This document shows, in pieces, positions 26,373 to 35,974 of a DNA stretch of 64,000 bases. The notes beneath the pieces were generated by a model. It saw nothing but the letters and a program-made list of their open reading frames with translations, made no database searches and was not told the DNA's origin. Numbering within the stretch: position 1 is the stretch's first letter; each line of letters starts with the position of its first letter. The stretch is from assembly GCF_044003965.1 (NCBI RefSeq), contig NZ_JBAWKC010000004.1:124001-188000 (forward strand). Reading direction: 5' to 3'. The position numbers and the translations under genes are program-made. The stretch comes from Yeosuana aquiaggeris (GTDB taxonomy: Bacteria; Bacteroidota; Bacteroidia; Flavobacteriales; Flavobacteriaceae).

Positions 26373-27248
26373 ATGGAAACTTATTTAGAAATTTTTACAA
26401 ACACAGTAGCCGGAATGGCAAAATACCAATGGAGACAAATTATATTTGATGTTCCATGGGATAAGAACTATTTTTGGGGATTAACAATCATCTCTTTATT
26501 AGTTTGGCTATTGGAAATAGTATTCCCCTGGAGAAAGGAGCAATCTATTATAAGAAAAGATTTTTGGCTGGATGCGATTTACATGTATTTTAATTTTTTC
26601 ATTTTCCAAATAGGTTTATATGGTTTATATAATTTATTGGGTGAAGGATTCAATAAATTAGGGATTACATCTACCTCTTTTGCGCTATTCGAGAAAGAAG
26701 CACTACCCACTTGGGCATTTATGCTTATTTTCTTTCTTCTTAATGATTTTGTGCAGTGGTTTACGCATGTGTTATTGCATAAATATCCCTTTTTATGGAA
26801 GTTCCACAAAGTGCATCATAGCGTCAAAGAAATGGGTTTTGCTGCGCATTTAAGATATCACTGGATGGAAAATATACTTTATAAACCACTTAAAACATTG
26901 GCAGTTATGATTTTGATTGGTGCTGAACCTGAACAAGCATTTTTCATTCACATTTTTACAGTTTTAATTGGTCATTTAAATCACGCCAACGTTAAAATAA
27001 CCTGGGGTCCGCTTAAGTATATCTTGAATAACCCGGTAATGCATTTATACCATCATGCTTATGTTTTGCCTAAAGGATCATATGGTGTTAATTATGGTAT
27101 TAGTTTAAGTTTGTGGGATTATATCTTTAAAACAAACTATATACCTGAAGATAGTGGTACGGTAGAAATAGGATTTGAAGGCGATGATGTATTTCCACAT
27201 GATTTTATTCGACAAAACCTTTATGGATTTAAAAAAGGGCAGAAATAA
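26373..27248 (+). CDS. sterol desaturase / fatty acid hydroxylase family membrane enzyme
   Basis: The 291-residue polytopic protein has the histidine boxes of the family that hold a di-iron centre: HVLLH near residue 131, HKVHHS near 143, and further histidines at GHLNH and LYHHAY. Members hydroxylate or desaturate lipids using oxygen. It follows the cytochrome gene by 46 bp in the same direction and may belong to that operon, though the functional tie is unclear: it could modify a membrane lipid or simply be co-transcribed. Its stop codon lies in the loop of a terminator hairpin. Confidence 0.87.
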   Translation: METYLEIFTNTVAGMAKYQWRQIIFDVPWDKNYFWGLTIISLLVWLLEIVFPWRKEQSIIRKDFWLDAIYMYFNFFIFQIGLYGLYNLLGEGFNKLGITSTSFALFEKEALPTWAFMLIFFLLNDFVQWFTHVLLHKYPFLWKFHKVHHSVKEMGFAAHLRYHWMENILYKPLKTLAVMILIGAEPEQAFFIHIFTVLIGHLNHANVKITWGPLKYILNNPVMHLYHHAYVLPKGSYGVNYGISLSLWDYIFKTNYIPEDSGTVEIGFEGDDVFPHDFIRQNLYGFKKGQK

Positions 27249-27261
27249 TTTGCCCTTTTTT
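27231..27261. terminator. bidirectional terminator overlapping the hydroxylase stop codon
   Basis: AAAAAAGGGCA pairs with TGCCCTTTTTT around the nine-base loop 27242-27250, which contains the TAA stop of the hydroxylase gene. The opposite side serves the convergent PfkB-family gene ending at 27300. Confidence 0.85.
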
Positions 27262-27299
27262 AAAATATTTATAATATATAGAATATTAAAGTAATTTAA

Positions 27300-28184
27300 T
27301 TATTCAGGATTCATAAAAACCTCAATATCTGAAAGTTTGATATTGGGGTTTGCTCCTTCACTTTGAGCCACTAAAGCGCCTACAGCGCAGGCAAAATCAA
27401 TAGCTTCCTGAGGTTTCTTTTTGTTTAGTAGCTGACTTATTAATGAACCTAAAAAGGAGTCCCCTGCTCCAACGGTATCCTTTACTTTTACAAGATAACC
27501 ACTGTTATAGTAAAAGGTACCGTCATATAATAAAACAGCCCCGTGATTCCCTTTGGTAACACAGAGGTGCTTTGTATTGGTTGCTTCGGAAATAAAACGA
27601 ATATTTTGCTCCATTGATAGATATTTAGAACCCAGATAGGCACTTACTTCATAGAGTTCATCATCATTAAATTTTATAAAATGTGCCTTGTTCATAAGAT
27701 GAATCAAAAGCTCTTTTGTATAATGTGGTGCTCTTAAATTCAAATCAAAAACATTATAAGAGGATACTTCAACAAGCTGTAATAAGGCCTCCTTTGAAAT
27801 GTCATCTCTGGCTACCAAACTACCAAAAACAAAGGCATCTGAATTTAAAACTAAGGCTTTCGCCTTTTCATTAAAAATAATTTTATCCCAGGCACATGGA
27901 TAGGTGATATCATAAGTTGCAGATCCTTTATCATTTAAGCTTACATGAACCTTTCCTGTTTCCAGTCCTTCATGCACTTGCATATAATCTGTATCAAGGC
28001 CGCTTTCAGAAATATAGTCTAAAAGGGTCTTTCCATACATATCATTTCCTATAGCACTAATGATAGCAACTTCATGATTAAATGATTTTAACCTTAAAGC
28101 GACATTTAATGGTGCTCCACCTATCTTTTCATGTGTTGTGAACACATCCCATAAAACTTCACCAAAGCATGTTATTTTAGCCAT
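27300..28184 (-). CDS. PfkB-family carbohydrate kinase, fructokinase-like
   Basis: The 294-residue protein has the PfkB N-terminal sugar-binding glycine pair in KIGGAPLNVALRL near residue 22 and the C-terminal catalytic signature DTVGAGDSFLGSLIS near 240, where the Asp acts as the base. Length and the opening CFGEVLWDVF fit ScrK-type fructokinases, which phosphorylate fructose or a related sugar with ATP. No sugar transporter or glycosidase lies next to it, so the substrate is uncertain. It appears monocistronic. Confidence 0.85.
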   Translation of the reverse strand: MAKITCFGEVLWDVFTTHEKIGGAPLNVALRLKSFNHEVAIISAIGNDMYGKTLLDYISESGLDTDYMQVHEGLETGKVHVSLNDKGSATYDITYPCAWDKIIFNEKAKALVLNSDAFVFGSLVARDDISKEALLQLVEVSSYNVFDLNLRAPHYTKELLIHLMNKAHFIKFNDDELYEVSAYLGSKYLSMEQNIRFISEATNTKHLCVTKGNHGAVLLYDGTFYYNSGYLVKVKDTVGAGDSFLGSLISQLLNKKKPQEAIDFACAVGALVAQSEGANPNIKLSDIEVFMNPE

Positions 28185-28333
28185 TTTATTCTCTTAAAAT
28201 TATTAAATCCTTTTATAAAAAATTGAATATTAAAAATAGATACTGAATACGCAAAGTTTTCTAAAAAAAGTTCTTTTAAAATAATATAATTTCCTTAATC
28301 GATTTTCGAGTCATAAATTAATTTAAGGCTCCT

Positions 28334-29704
28334 TTATATGATATGATTAATTAACTCTTTTAAATTCAAGGCTTCCTGAGTTCCGGAAACCATGTTTTTT
28401 AAGGTATACGTATTTGATTTCATTTCTTCCTCTCCAACCAAAACTACAAATGGTACCTTTCTTTTATTAGCATAATTCATTTGCTTTTTCATTTTAGCAG
28501 CATCAGGATATAATTCTGCATGGATATTATTTTCACGCAAATGTTTAATCGCTTTTAAGCTGAATAAGGCTTCCTTCTCACCAAAATTGATGAATAAGAC
28601 ATCAATAGTCTTAGTGATGGTTTCAGGAAACAGAGCCAATTCTTCTAAGACCAGATAAATTCTATCCAATCCAAAACTGATACCCACGCCACTCACATCT
28701 TTCAAACCAAAAATACCGGTTAAATCATCATATCTTCCACCACCACCAACAGAACCCATTTGTACCTCTTTGGGAGCCGATACTTCAAAAATAGCCCCTG
28801 TATAGTAATTTAAGCCACGTGCTAAAGTAACATCGAGTTGTAATGAAGCGGTTTCTAATCCTAAGGTGCTAATCGCGTTATTAATAAATTCTAATTCTTC
28901 AATGCCCTTAATGCCTTCTTTTGAAGAGGCCAAAATAGTTTTAAGAGTATGCATTTGACTTTCAAAACTTCCCTGTAAACTGAATAAAGGTTTTAATTTA
29001 TCAATGCCTGATTGCGGAATATCCTTGCTCAACATTTCTTCTTTAACCTTCTCCTCGCCTATTTTATCAAGCTTATCTAAGGCCACCGTAAAATCAATCA
29101 ATTTATCATGTGCTCCAATAACTTCAGCAATCCCCGAAAGGATTTTACGGTTATTTATTTTAATCGTAACCCCATCTAATTTTAAAGAAGAAAAAACAGC
29201 ATCGTAAAGTTGCACAAACTCTACTTCCTGCCATAAGGATTGTGAACCAACCACATCGGCATCACATTGGTAAAATTCTCTAAAACGTCCTTTCTGAGGT
29301 CTGTCGGCACGCCATACCGGTTGCATCTGATAACGCTTAAAAGGAAATTCTATCTCGTTTTGGTGTTGTACTACATAGCGCGCAAAAGGTACTGTTAAAT
29401 CATAGCGCAGCGCCTTTTCAGAAATTATTGAAGTTAATTTATTTGAATCTTTAATAGTGTAAACTGAATCATCCACCTTGCTTAAATAATCGCCTGAATC
29501 TAAGATCTTAAAAATCAACCGGTCTCCTTCTTCTCCATATTTTCCCATTAGAGTTTCAGAATTTTCAAAACTAGGAGTTTCTATCGGTTGAAATCCAAAA
29601 GTTTCAAAAACAGTTCTAATCTTTTGAAAAATATAGTTTCGCTTAGAAACCTGTTCTGGATTAAAATCTCTTGTGCCTTTAGGAATACTTGGTTTTTGAG
29701 CCAT
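28334..29704 (-). CDS. hisS: histidyl-tRNA synthetase
   Basis: A 456-residue class II aminoacyl-tRNA synthetase. It starts with PKGTRDFNP and has motif 2 around RYDLTVPFARYV, the histidine-specific RGLNYYTGAIFEV near residue 310, GGGGRYDDL, motif 3 GISFGLDRI, and a C-terminal anticodon-binding domain with KKQMNYANKRKVPFVVLVG. It charges tRNA-His in the cytoplasm. The length is normal. It is divergently transcribed from the ABC permease across a 127 bp gap. Confidence 0.97.
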   Translation of the reverse strand: MAQKPSIPKGTRDFNPEQVSKRNYIFQKIRTVFETFGFQPIETPSFENSETLMGKYGEEGDRLIFKILDSGDYLSKVDDSVYTIKDSNKLTSIISEKALRYDLTVPFARYVVQHQNEIEFPFKRYQMQPVWRADRPQKGRFREFYQCDADVVGSQSLWQEVEFVQLYDAVFSSLKLDGVTIKINNRKILSGIAEVIGAHDKLIDFTVALDKLDKIGEEKVKEEMLSKDIPQSGIDKLKPLFSLQGSFESQMHTLKTILASSKEGIKGIEELEFINNAISTLGLETASLQLDVTLARGLNYYTGAIFEVSAPKEVQMGSVGGGGRYDDLTGIFGLKDVSGVGISFGLDRIYLVLEELALFPETITKTIDVLFINFGEKEALFSLKAIKHLRENNIHAELYPDAAKMKKQMNYANKRKVPFVVLVGEEEMKSNTYTLKNMVSGTQEALNLKELINHII

Positions 29705-29831
29705 TTAAATATTTTTAATACACAAATATCTTAATTTTTAATGTGACTTGATACCTTTTTTAAAATTTATAGTAACTTTATTGTCCTTTCATAGTCTAAC
29801 AGGAAAAGTGAATAATTTATAAATCCGGTTT

Positions 29832-31073
29832 ATGTTTTCATTAGTACGAGAAAATATTAGAATTGCTATAAATTCTATAAAAAGTCAAATATTACGTACT
29901 ATTTTAACTGTTTTAATAATAGCCATTGGCATTACGGCTCTTGTTGGCATTTTAAGTGCTATTTCTGCCCTTGAAAACACCATATCAAGTGATTTTTCAT
30001 CCATGGGCGCCAACACCTTCAATATACAGCGTGATGAGTTTCAAGTGCAACGTCGTGGCGGTGGGGAACGTCAAAAACAAAATCCTGTTATAACCTATGC
30101 AGACGCTAAGGATTTTATTGAAAAATATCAATTCCCTCTGTCTTCCATTTCTCTTGTCTTTACAGGAACTAATGCTGCAGAAATAAAATATGAAAGTACA
30201 AAAACGGATCCTGATGTTCCTGTTTTAGGAGCCAATGAAAATTATTTACAAAATTCGGGATTTAAAATAGCCTTAGGAAGAGAATTCAACTACTTTGATG
30301 TTGAAAACAACAATAATGTATGCGTTATTGGTGTGGATCTGCAAAAGAAATTGTTTAAAGAATTATATCCATTAAATAAAACCATTAGTGTAAGAGGCAC
30401 TAAATTTAAAGTTATTGGCATATTAGAATCAAAAAAAACAGGGTTGGGAAGTAATGAAGATTATCGTGTTATCATTCCTATTCAAAAAGCGCGTTCCATC
30501 TTTACAAATGCGAATATCAATTATGGTTTAAGCGTTAAAATAGAAAAAAAGGAACTTCTTGAAAATGCTCAGGAAGAGGCCGTGATTACTTTTAGAAAAA
30601 TTAGAAAATTAAACCCGATTGAAGATAACAATTTTGCTATTGAAAACAGTACTGATTTGATTAACCGCGTTGGTTCTATCACGCAATATTTATATATGGC
30701 CGCCTGGATAATAAGTATCATTACCATTTTTGGATCTTCTATTGCCTTGATGAATATTATGCTGGTATCTGTTACAGAAAGAACTCGTGAGATAGGTGTC
30801 AGAAAAGCCTTAGGCGCCAAGCGTGCCACCATTGCGTTTCAATTTTTTGTTGAAACAATTATTGTTGGACAATTAGGTGGTATTTTAGGTATTATCTTAG
30901 GCTTGTTAATAGGTTTAGGCGTTTCGGCGGCAGCCGGATTTAATTTTACCACGCCTTGGTTAGCCATGTTTAGTGCCTTTTCTATTACGTTTCTTGTGGC
31001 GATATTATCCGGTTTAATACCTGCTATTAAGGCCTCTAAACTAGATCCTGTGGAGTCATTACGTTATGAATAA
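29832..31073 (+). CDS. ABC transporter permease, MacB/FtsX type
   Basis: The 413-residue protein has the MacB layout. One N-terminal helix (LRTILTVLIIAIGITALVGI) is followed by a periplasmic MacB_PCD domain, residues 45-275, with GANTFNIQ. The FtsX domain of three helices follows, with the signature SVTERTREIGVRKALGA near residue 325 and ending KLDPVESLRYE. Such permeases drive mechanotransmission in efflux or lipoprotein handling together with an ATPase. No ATPase or MFP gene is adjacent, so its partners must be encoded elsewhere. Its stop is directly next to the convergent gene. Confidence 0.92.
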   Translation: MFSLVRENIRIAINSIKSQILRTILTVLIIAIGITALVGILSAISALENTISSDFSSMGANTFNIQRDEFQVQRRGGGERQKQNPVITYADAKDFIEKYQFPLSSISLVFTGTNAAEIKYESTKTDPDVPVLGANENYLQNSGFKIALGREFNYFDVENNNNVCVIGVDLQKKLFKELYPLNKTISVRGTKFKVIGILESKKTGLGSNEDYRVIIPIQKARSIFTNANINYGLSVKIEKKELLENAQEEAVITFRKIRKLNPIEDNNFAIENSTDLINRVGSITQYLYMAAWIISIITIFGSSIALMNIMLVSVTERTREIGVRKALGAKRATIAFQFFVETIIVGQLGGILGIILGLLIGLGVSAAAGFNFTTPWLAMFSAFSITFLVAILSGLIPAIKASKLDPVESLRYE

Positions 31074-31541
31074 CTAATTGATGAGCTTATTAAAATAGTT
31101 GTACAAATCACCTTTTGTAATTACGGAACCTTGTTGAATTAGTTTAAAGACATCAAGATTTCTGTCGTCAGAATATTCCTTTTTTGCTTGTAAAAACGCT
31201 ACATTTTCATCCATTAAATTTTCACGCAACCAATTAAAGCCTTCCTTAGTAGTCATGTCTACTTTATTTTTTAAAGTCACTGCTATCACATGCATATGGT
31301 CATTATTGATAGAAAACAGATGCATGTGCTGTGGCGAAATATGCTCTAGGTATTTAGCACTTTTTAAAACACCTTCCCAAATTAAATCACTGAAAACATC
31401 CAACTCCATTTCTGCCAGTTCAGGCCTATTCTCCTTTAAATTTTTCCACTCATCAGCGGTCACGGACTGTGTCGCTAAAAAGTTTATAAATTCTTGTTGT
31501 AATTCTTCGAATTGCTCTTTGGTTAATCTACTATACTTCAT
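31074..31541 (-). CDS. conserved hypothetical protein, DUF6495-like
   Basis: This 155-residue cytoplasmic protein is acidic and mostly helical with no signal or membrane segment. It opens with KYSRLTKEQFEELQQEFINF and has a central segment with HLFSIN and HMHVIAV. I associate it with a small Flavobacteriia family of unknown function (DUF6495, from memory). Its stop is immediately adjacent to the convergent permease stop with no spacer, and its start sits just past the terminator of the TonB receptor gene, so its promoter must be tightly packed there. Confidence 0.7.
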   Translation of the reverse strand: MKYSRLTKEQFEELQQEFINFLATQSVTADEWKNLKENRPELAEMELDVFSDLIWEGVLKSAKYLEHISPQHMHLFSINNDHMHVIAVTLKNKVDMTTKEGFNWLRENLMDENVAFLQAKKEYSDDRNLDVFKLIQQGSVITKGDLYNYFNKLIN

Positions 31542-31544
31542 AAT

Positions 31545-31575
31545 AAAAAAAATGCGCTCCTATTTAGGAGCGCAA
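31545..31575 (-). terminator. terminator for the TonB-dependent receptor gene
   Basis: TGCGCTCCTA and TAGGAGCGCA form a perfect 10 bp stem with a two-base central spacer at 31553-31574, with an A-run on the plus-strand left side. On the minus strand this gives a stem followed by a T-run, 27 bp after the receptor stop. Confidence 0.88.
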
Positions 31576-31601
31576 ATTTAATAATATAAATTCTTTTATT
31601 T

Positions 31602-34600
31602 TTAGAAAATATAACGTAATCCTACTTGCGCTTGCCAGCGTGAAGCTAAACTAGAGTCAAAACCAAAGGTTTTTGTTTGATTAGGATCAAAAGAATATGT
31701 TGGAGTTCCTGTACCATCAACCGATACACCAATTGGTTGTACATTGTTTGGTTGCTGAATCACGCCCCAATCAGAATTGATCAGATTACCAACATTAAGC
31801 ACATCTATACTAAATTGAATCGTATTCGTTTTGTTTTCAGATACTTTAATATTATAATCTTGTAAAAATTTAATATCCCATCTGCCTCTCCAAGGTGCAA
31901 TAGCCCCGTAGCGTTCAGCATATTGGCCACGTCTTCCGCTTAAATAATCATCCTGTGCAATATAAGCATCTAAAGCAGCGCCTTGTCCCGCACCTGCAAA
32001 TTGCATTTGCGTAATTTCACTTGAAGTTGGCACATAAATAAGATCATTTAAATTAGAACCATCGCCGTTAATATCTCCTCCATAGGTATAATTAAAACGT
32101 CCTCCTTGTGCATATTCAAAAAAGGTTGACAAAGTAGTAGACCATTGATCATTTCCATAATTCCATTTTTTACTCATGACACCAATGAATCTATGTGTAT
32201 CACCATATTTAGAATAAGATAACGCATCATCATTAACATTCCCTAAAGCAGCATTAAAAACAAAGGCATCTCCTGTAATTTCTGCTTCAATAGAGTTCAC
32301 ATCTTTTGAATTTAAATAGCTGTAAGCTAACATCGTGTAAAAACCATCATTGAAGGTTTTTTGAGCTTTCACAGAAGCATTCCAAATACGACCTTTATCT
32401 GAATTAGTAAAAACATAAGCGTTATTAATAATATCAGCAGAAGTATAAATCGCTCTATTATCTACGCCTTGTAAGGTTCCTGACGGAGGTAATAAGCCCC
32501 AGTTTTGAACATGAGCACCATTAATGTCTTTAGTATAAGAAACATCACCTGTTAAAATTAAACCATTTTCAAACTTATAGTCCGTTCCTAAATTAGTTCT
32601 CCAAACCTGTGGAAACTTATAATCTGGGTCGACCATTTGGTAGAAAAATACTTCCGGATTAGCAATCTGATTTCCTAACCATACGAATGGGAAACGCCCC
32701 GTAAATAAACCTGAACCACCTCTTAACTGGAAAGTATCATCACCATTCACGTCATAATTAAATCCTAAACGAGGAGAAATCAACCAATCATTATTAGGCA
32801 TCTGCGTATTATCTAATTTTACGGTCTCTCCTGTATTTGGATTCACATAAGGTATATCTGGCACATAACAACAAGCTCTGTCAATTACATCCTGAGCCTT
32901 TTTTGCTGAATCAAAAAACAATGGTTTATCAAAACGCACACCATAAGTAAGTTTGAATTTATCGGAAAGATTCCATTCATCCTGCGCATAAAATGCTAAT
33001 TGTCCAACATTAGTTTCAGCTAATGACCATCCACCAGCAACACCTGTACCATTCGCTTCTAAAGCAGCATGTGCCGCGGTGGCATCATTTAACATAGCTT
33101 CCATGCCGCCACCGGGACCTGCATCTGCAAGAAATTCGGCAACACTTCCATATGATGGAAAAAAGACACCTCTTGCTCCATATACTCCCAGATTAAAAGA
33201 GTTATCAAACTCAAATTTTTCAAAAGAAGTACCAACGGTGAAGGTATGATCACCTTGATAAAAACTTAAATTATCAGTGAATTGAAACACCTTTTGATCT
33301 AAAGTATTGTGAATTGAAAAAGGCTCATGACCAGCTATAATATAATTAGATCCACCTTCAAGAATAGTAATAGTTGGAGCTGGAACAGAAAGCGGGTTTC
33401 TGAAATCATCAAAATGCGTATAACCTACCTGAAGCTTATTACTAGAAGTTGCTGATAAGGTTGAATTCAATTCTAACTGAATAGATTGTAATTTATTATT
33501 GATTTCATAACCTGTATTTTCAAATTGAAGCGTTGCCGCATTTGGACCTCTGAATCCAAGTGCTGTAGGATGTGCAGGTTTTTCTTTTGAAGCATCTAAC
33601 CAGTTATAAATAATAGCTAAACGGTTTTTCTCATTAATATTCCAATCCAGTTTAAAAATCCCTTTAGTAGATGCTGAAGCATAAGTAAAGCCTTCATAAG
33701 CACCCGTATTGTATCCTAAGTCTGATAAAGCACTTTGAACCGCTATCATATCTGAAGCAGCGACTCTAGATTCATTAATAGCTCCAGTACCTCTATTAGG
33801 TACCCAACCATTAGATCCTAAATCTGAACGCTCATCTTTTTCAAAATTGGCAAAAAAGAATAATTTATTTTTTATAATGGGTCCTCCTATACTGACGCCA
33901 TACTGTTTTTGTTTTAAGTCAGGTCGAACAACATCTTCGCCATTTATTTTCTTACCTGTCATTTTCTCATTTCTTGTAAAACCATAAACGGTTCCATGAA
34001 ACTCATTAGTACCACTTTTGGTTACTGCGTTTACTGAGGCACCAGTAAACCCAGATTGTGTGACATCGTATGGTGCTGTAGAAACTGAAATTTGATCGAT
34101 CGCATCCAAAGAAATTGGCTGTGCATCTGTTTGTCCACCAGGCGTTGGAGCATCTAAGCCAAATGGGTTATTAAATATGGCGCCATCTAAAGAGAAATTA
34201 TTGAACTGGTCATTTCTACCACCAAAGGAGTTTCCACTTGCTGTAGGTTCTAATCTTGTAAAATCGGAAGCAGAACGAGAAATGGAAGGCAAGCGTGTTA
34301 ATTCGCGTCTTCCTACACTTGTTTCTGCCCCTGTTCTATCACTACCAAAGGTACCTGTACTGGTCGTGCTAGATACAACAACCGCATCTAATTGCTGACT
34401 ATCTGGTACAAGCGTTAAATCTAAACTAAGTGTCTTACCCAAATCTAAGTAAACATCATTAAAAGTTTGTGCCTTGTATCCAATATAACTTACTGTTATA
34501 GTATAGGGCCCACCAACACGAAGATTTAATAGGTTGTAACGCCCGTCAAAATTGGTAGCCGCCCCATCTTTTGTACCTGTTGGTGTGTGAACAACAACAA

Positions 34601-34727
34601 TATTAGCTCCCATTAACGGCTGAGAAGCTTCATCTAATATTAATCCTTTTATATTAGAGGTAGTTACTTGCGCTATCGCAAAACTTACGCTCAACATAAA
34701 CATAAAAAACAAAGTAATTTTTTTCAT
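31602..34727 (-). CDS. TonB-dependent receptor, Oar-like
   Basis: The 1041-residue protein has a signal peptide ending SFAIAQ, a carboxypeptidase-regulatory-like domain (about residues 22-110, with SNIKGLILDEASQPLMGANI), a plug domain with DAVVVSS and SVSTAPYDVTQSGFTG, and a long beta-barrel ending in an aromatic residue (GLRYIF). It resembles Oar-type receptors, not SusC: there is no SusD partner beside it. It should import or bind a ligand at the outer membrane using TonB energy. Ligand unknown; no carbohydrate genes lie next to it. It is monocistronic between two terminators. Confidence 0.9.
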   Translation of the reverse strand: MKKITLFFMFMLSVSFAIAQVTTSNIKGLILDEASQPLMGANIVVVHTPTGTKDGAATNFDGRYNLLNLRVGGPYTITVSYIGYKAQTFNDVYLDLGKTLSLDLTLVPDSQQLDAVVVSSTTSTGTFGSDRTGAETSVGRRELTRLPSISRSASDFTRLEPTASGNSFGGRNDQFNNFSLDGAIFNNPFGLDAPTPGGQTDAQPISLDAIDQISVSTAPYDVTQSGFTGASVNAVTKSGTNEFHGTVYGFTRNEKMTGKKINGEDVVRPDLKQKQYGVSIGGPIIKNKLFFFANFEKDERSDLGSNGWVPNRGTGAINESRVAASDMIAVQSALSDLGYNTGAYEGFTYASASTKGIFKLDWNINEKNRLAIIYNWLDASKEKPAHPTALGFRGPNAATLQFENTGYEINNKLQSIQLELNSTLSATSSNKLQVGYTHFDDFRNPLSVPAPTITILEGGSNYIIAGHEPFSIHNTLDQKVFQFTDNLSFYQGDHTFTVGTSFEKFEFDNSFNLGVYGARGVFFPSYGSVAEFLADAGPGGGMEAMLNDATAAHAALEANGTGVAGGWSLAETNVGQLAFYAQDEWNLSDKFKLTYGVRFDKPLFFDSAKKAQDVIDRACCYVPDIPYVNPNTGETVKLDNTQMPNNDWLISPRLGFNYDVNGDDTFQLRGGSGLFTGRFPFVWLGNQIANPEVFFYQMVDPDYKFPQVWRTNLGTDYKFENGLILTGDVSYTKDINGAHVQNWGLLPPSGTLQGVDNRAIYTSADIINNAYVFTNSDKGRIWNASVKAQKTFNDGFYTMLAYSYLNSKDVNSIEAEITGDAFVFNAALGNVNDDALSYSKYGDTHRFIGVMSKKWNYGNDQWSTTLSTFFEYAQGGRFNYTYGGDINGDGSNLNDLIYVPTSSEITQMQFAGAGQGAALDAYIAQDDYLSGRRGQYAERYGAIAPWRGRWDIKFLQDYNIKVSENKTNTIQFSIDVLNVGNLINSDWGVIQQPNNVQPIGVSVDGTGTPTYSFDPNQTKTFGFDSSLASRWQAQVGLRYIF

Positions 34728-34752
34728 TTATCGAAAATTTGAATTAGTGATC

Positions 34753-34760
34753 CAAAAGTA
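34753..34760 (-). promoter_or_regulatory. TAnnTTTG-type -7 box for the TonB receptor
   Basis: Read on the minus strand, TACTTTTG matches the Bacteroidota -7 consensus 25 bp before the receptor start at 34727. No TTG at the expected distance upstream was found; that region is occupied by the ribosomal-operon terminator. Confidence 0.35.
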
Positions 34761-34773
34761 ATGAATAGTACTC

Positions 34774-34812
34774 AAAAAAAAGAGGGCCACTCAAATGAGT
34801 GGCCCTTTTTTT
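34774..34812 (-). terminator. terminator of the rpsF-rpsR-rplI operon
   Basis: AGGGCCACTCA and TGAGTGGCCCT form an 11 bp stem with an AA loop, flanked by an A-run and a T-run. It sits about 30 bp after the rplI stop on the minus strand and is strong enough to work on either strand. Confidence 0.92.
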
Positions 34813-34840
34813 ATTAACTATTGTTAACTATTTTTTTTGA

Positions 34841-35293
34841 TTAATCTGCTTGTGCAATAACCTCAAATGGTAAGTCAACAGTTACATCTCTATGTAAACG
34901 TACAGTCGCATCGTACTTCCCTAAACGCTTCACATGTCCACCTGCAACTGAAATATACTTTTTATCAATTGATTGTCCTTCTTTTGCCAATGCTTCAGCA
35001 ACATCTATATTGCTTACAGAACCAAATAATTTGTCTCCAGCACCTACTTTAGCAGTAATTTTAATTTCTAATGCTTTTAAAACTTCAGCAATTTTATTGG
35101 CATCATCAATTATTTTCTTGTCTTTAAACGCTCTTTGCTTTAAATTTTCTGCTAATACTTTTTTAGCTGAAACTGTAGCCAAAATAGCTTGTTTTTGAGG
35201 AATTAAAAAATTTCTACCATAACCGTTCTTAACCGTTACAACATCGTCTTTAAATCCTAAATTTTCAACGTCTTGTTTTAATATAAGTTCCAT
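34841..35293 (-). CDS. rplI: 50S ribosomal protein L9
   Basis: A 150-residue protein with the L9 N-terminal RNA-binding domain: ELILKQDVENLGFKDDVV and GYGRNFLIPQKQA. A long connecting helix and the C-terminal domain with AGDKLFGSV and GHVKRLGKYDATVRLH follow. It binds 23S rRNA in the large subunit. Length is normal. It is the last gene of the rpsF-rpsR-rplI operon, 13 bp after rpsR. Confidence 0.97.
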   Translation of the reverse strand: MELILKQDVENLGFKDDVVTVKNGYGRNFLIPQKQAILATVSAKKVLAENLKQRAFKDKKIIDDANKIAEVLKALEIKITAKVGAGDKLFGSVSNIDVAEALAKEGQSIDKKYISVAGGHVKRLGKYDATVRLHRDVTVDLPFEVIAQAD

Positions 35294-35306
35294 TGTTATC
35301 GGTATT

Positions 35307-35603
35307 TTATTTTAATAAATCTGCTACGTAAGGCATCAAAGCTAAGTGACGTGCTCTTTTTACAGCCACAGAGACTTTTCTTTGGTACTTTAATGAAGTT
35401 CCTGTTAATCGTCTTGGTAAAATTTTTCCTTGCTCATTAACAAAACCTAATAACCAGTCTGCATCTTTATAATCTACATACTTAATACCAGACTTTTTGA
35501 AACGACAATACTTTTTAGTTTTGTTAGTTTCAATGTTTAAAGGCGTAAGATATCTGATTTCTCCGTCTTTTTTTCCTTTTGCTTGTTGTTCAATTGTTGA
35601 CAT
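35307..35603 (-). CDS. rpsR: 30S ribosomal protein S18
   Basis: A 98-residue protein with the S18 core: KYCRFKKSGIKYVDYKDADWL, then the signature GKILPRRLTGTSLKYQRKVS and VKRARHLALMPYV. The N-terminal 20 residues (EQQAKGKKDGEIRYLTPL) are a polar extension typical of the phylum. It binds 16S rRNA together with S6, which is encoded 2 bp upstream. Confidence 0.97.
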   Translation of the reverse strand: MSTIEQQAKGKKDGEIRYLTPLNIETNKTKKYCRFKKSGIKYVDYKDADWLLGFVNEQGKILPRRLTGTSLKYQRKVSVAVKRARHLALMPYVADLLK

Positions 35604-35605
35604 AA

Positions 35606-35944
35606 TTACGCTTTTTCTTTAAGTTTTGCTCTTCTTCTTTCTGCCCAAGACACAGCATGCTTGTCTAAACTAACAGTTAAATAGCGCATAAAACGCTCGT
35701 CACGTCTAAATTCTACTTCTAATGGGGCAATTACTTCACCATCAACAGTATATTCCATTAAGTGGTAAAAACCACTTTTCTTGTTTTGAATAGGGTAAGC
35801 TAATTTTTTTAGTCCCCAGTCTTCTTTCGATATCATCTTAGCTCCTCTAGAAACAAGAAAATCTTCGTATTTCTTTACTGTTTCCTTTATCTGATCTTCA
35901 GATAAAACGGGATTTAAGATGAAAACAGTTTCATAATGATTCAT
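35606..35944 (-). CDS. rpsF: 30S ribosomal protein S6
   Basis: A 112-residue protein with the S6 ferredoxin-like fold: NHYETVFILNPVLSEDQIKE, then KLAYPIQNKKSGFYHLMEY and DERFMRYLTVSLDKHA. It partners S18 in the platform of the small subunit. It is the first gene of the three-gene ribosomal operon and has a well-formed Bacteroidota promoter upstream. Confidence 0.97.
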   Translation of the reverse strand: MNHYETVFILNPVLSEDQIKETVKKYEDFLVSRGAKMISKEDWGLKKLAYPIQNKKSGFYHLMEYTVDGEVIAPLEVEFRRDERFMRYLTVSLDKHAVSWAERRRAKLKEKA

Positions 35945-35974
35945 AAAAATCTAAATTTATTATTAAAATGGGTG

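Noticed and set aside
31602..34727. SusC-type polysaccharide utilisation locus
   Set aside because: The receptor is Oar-like and there is no SusD partner, glycosidase or sensor next to it.
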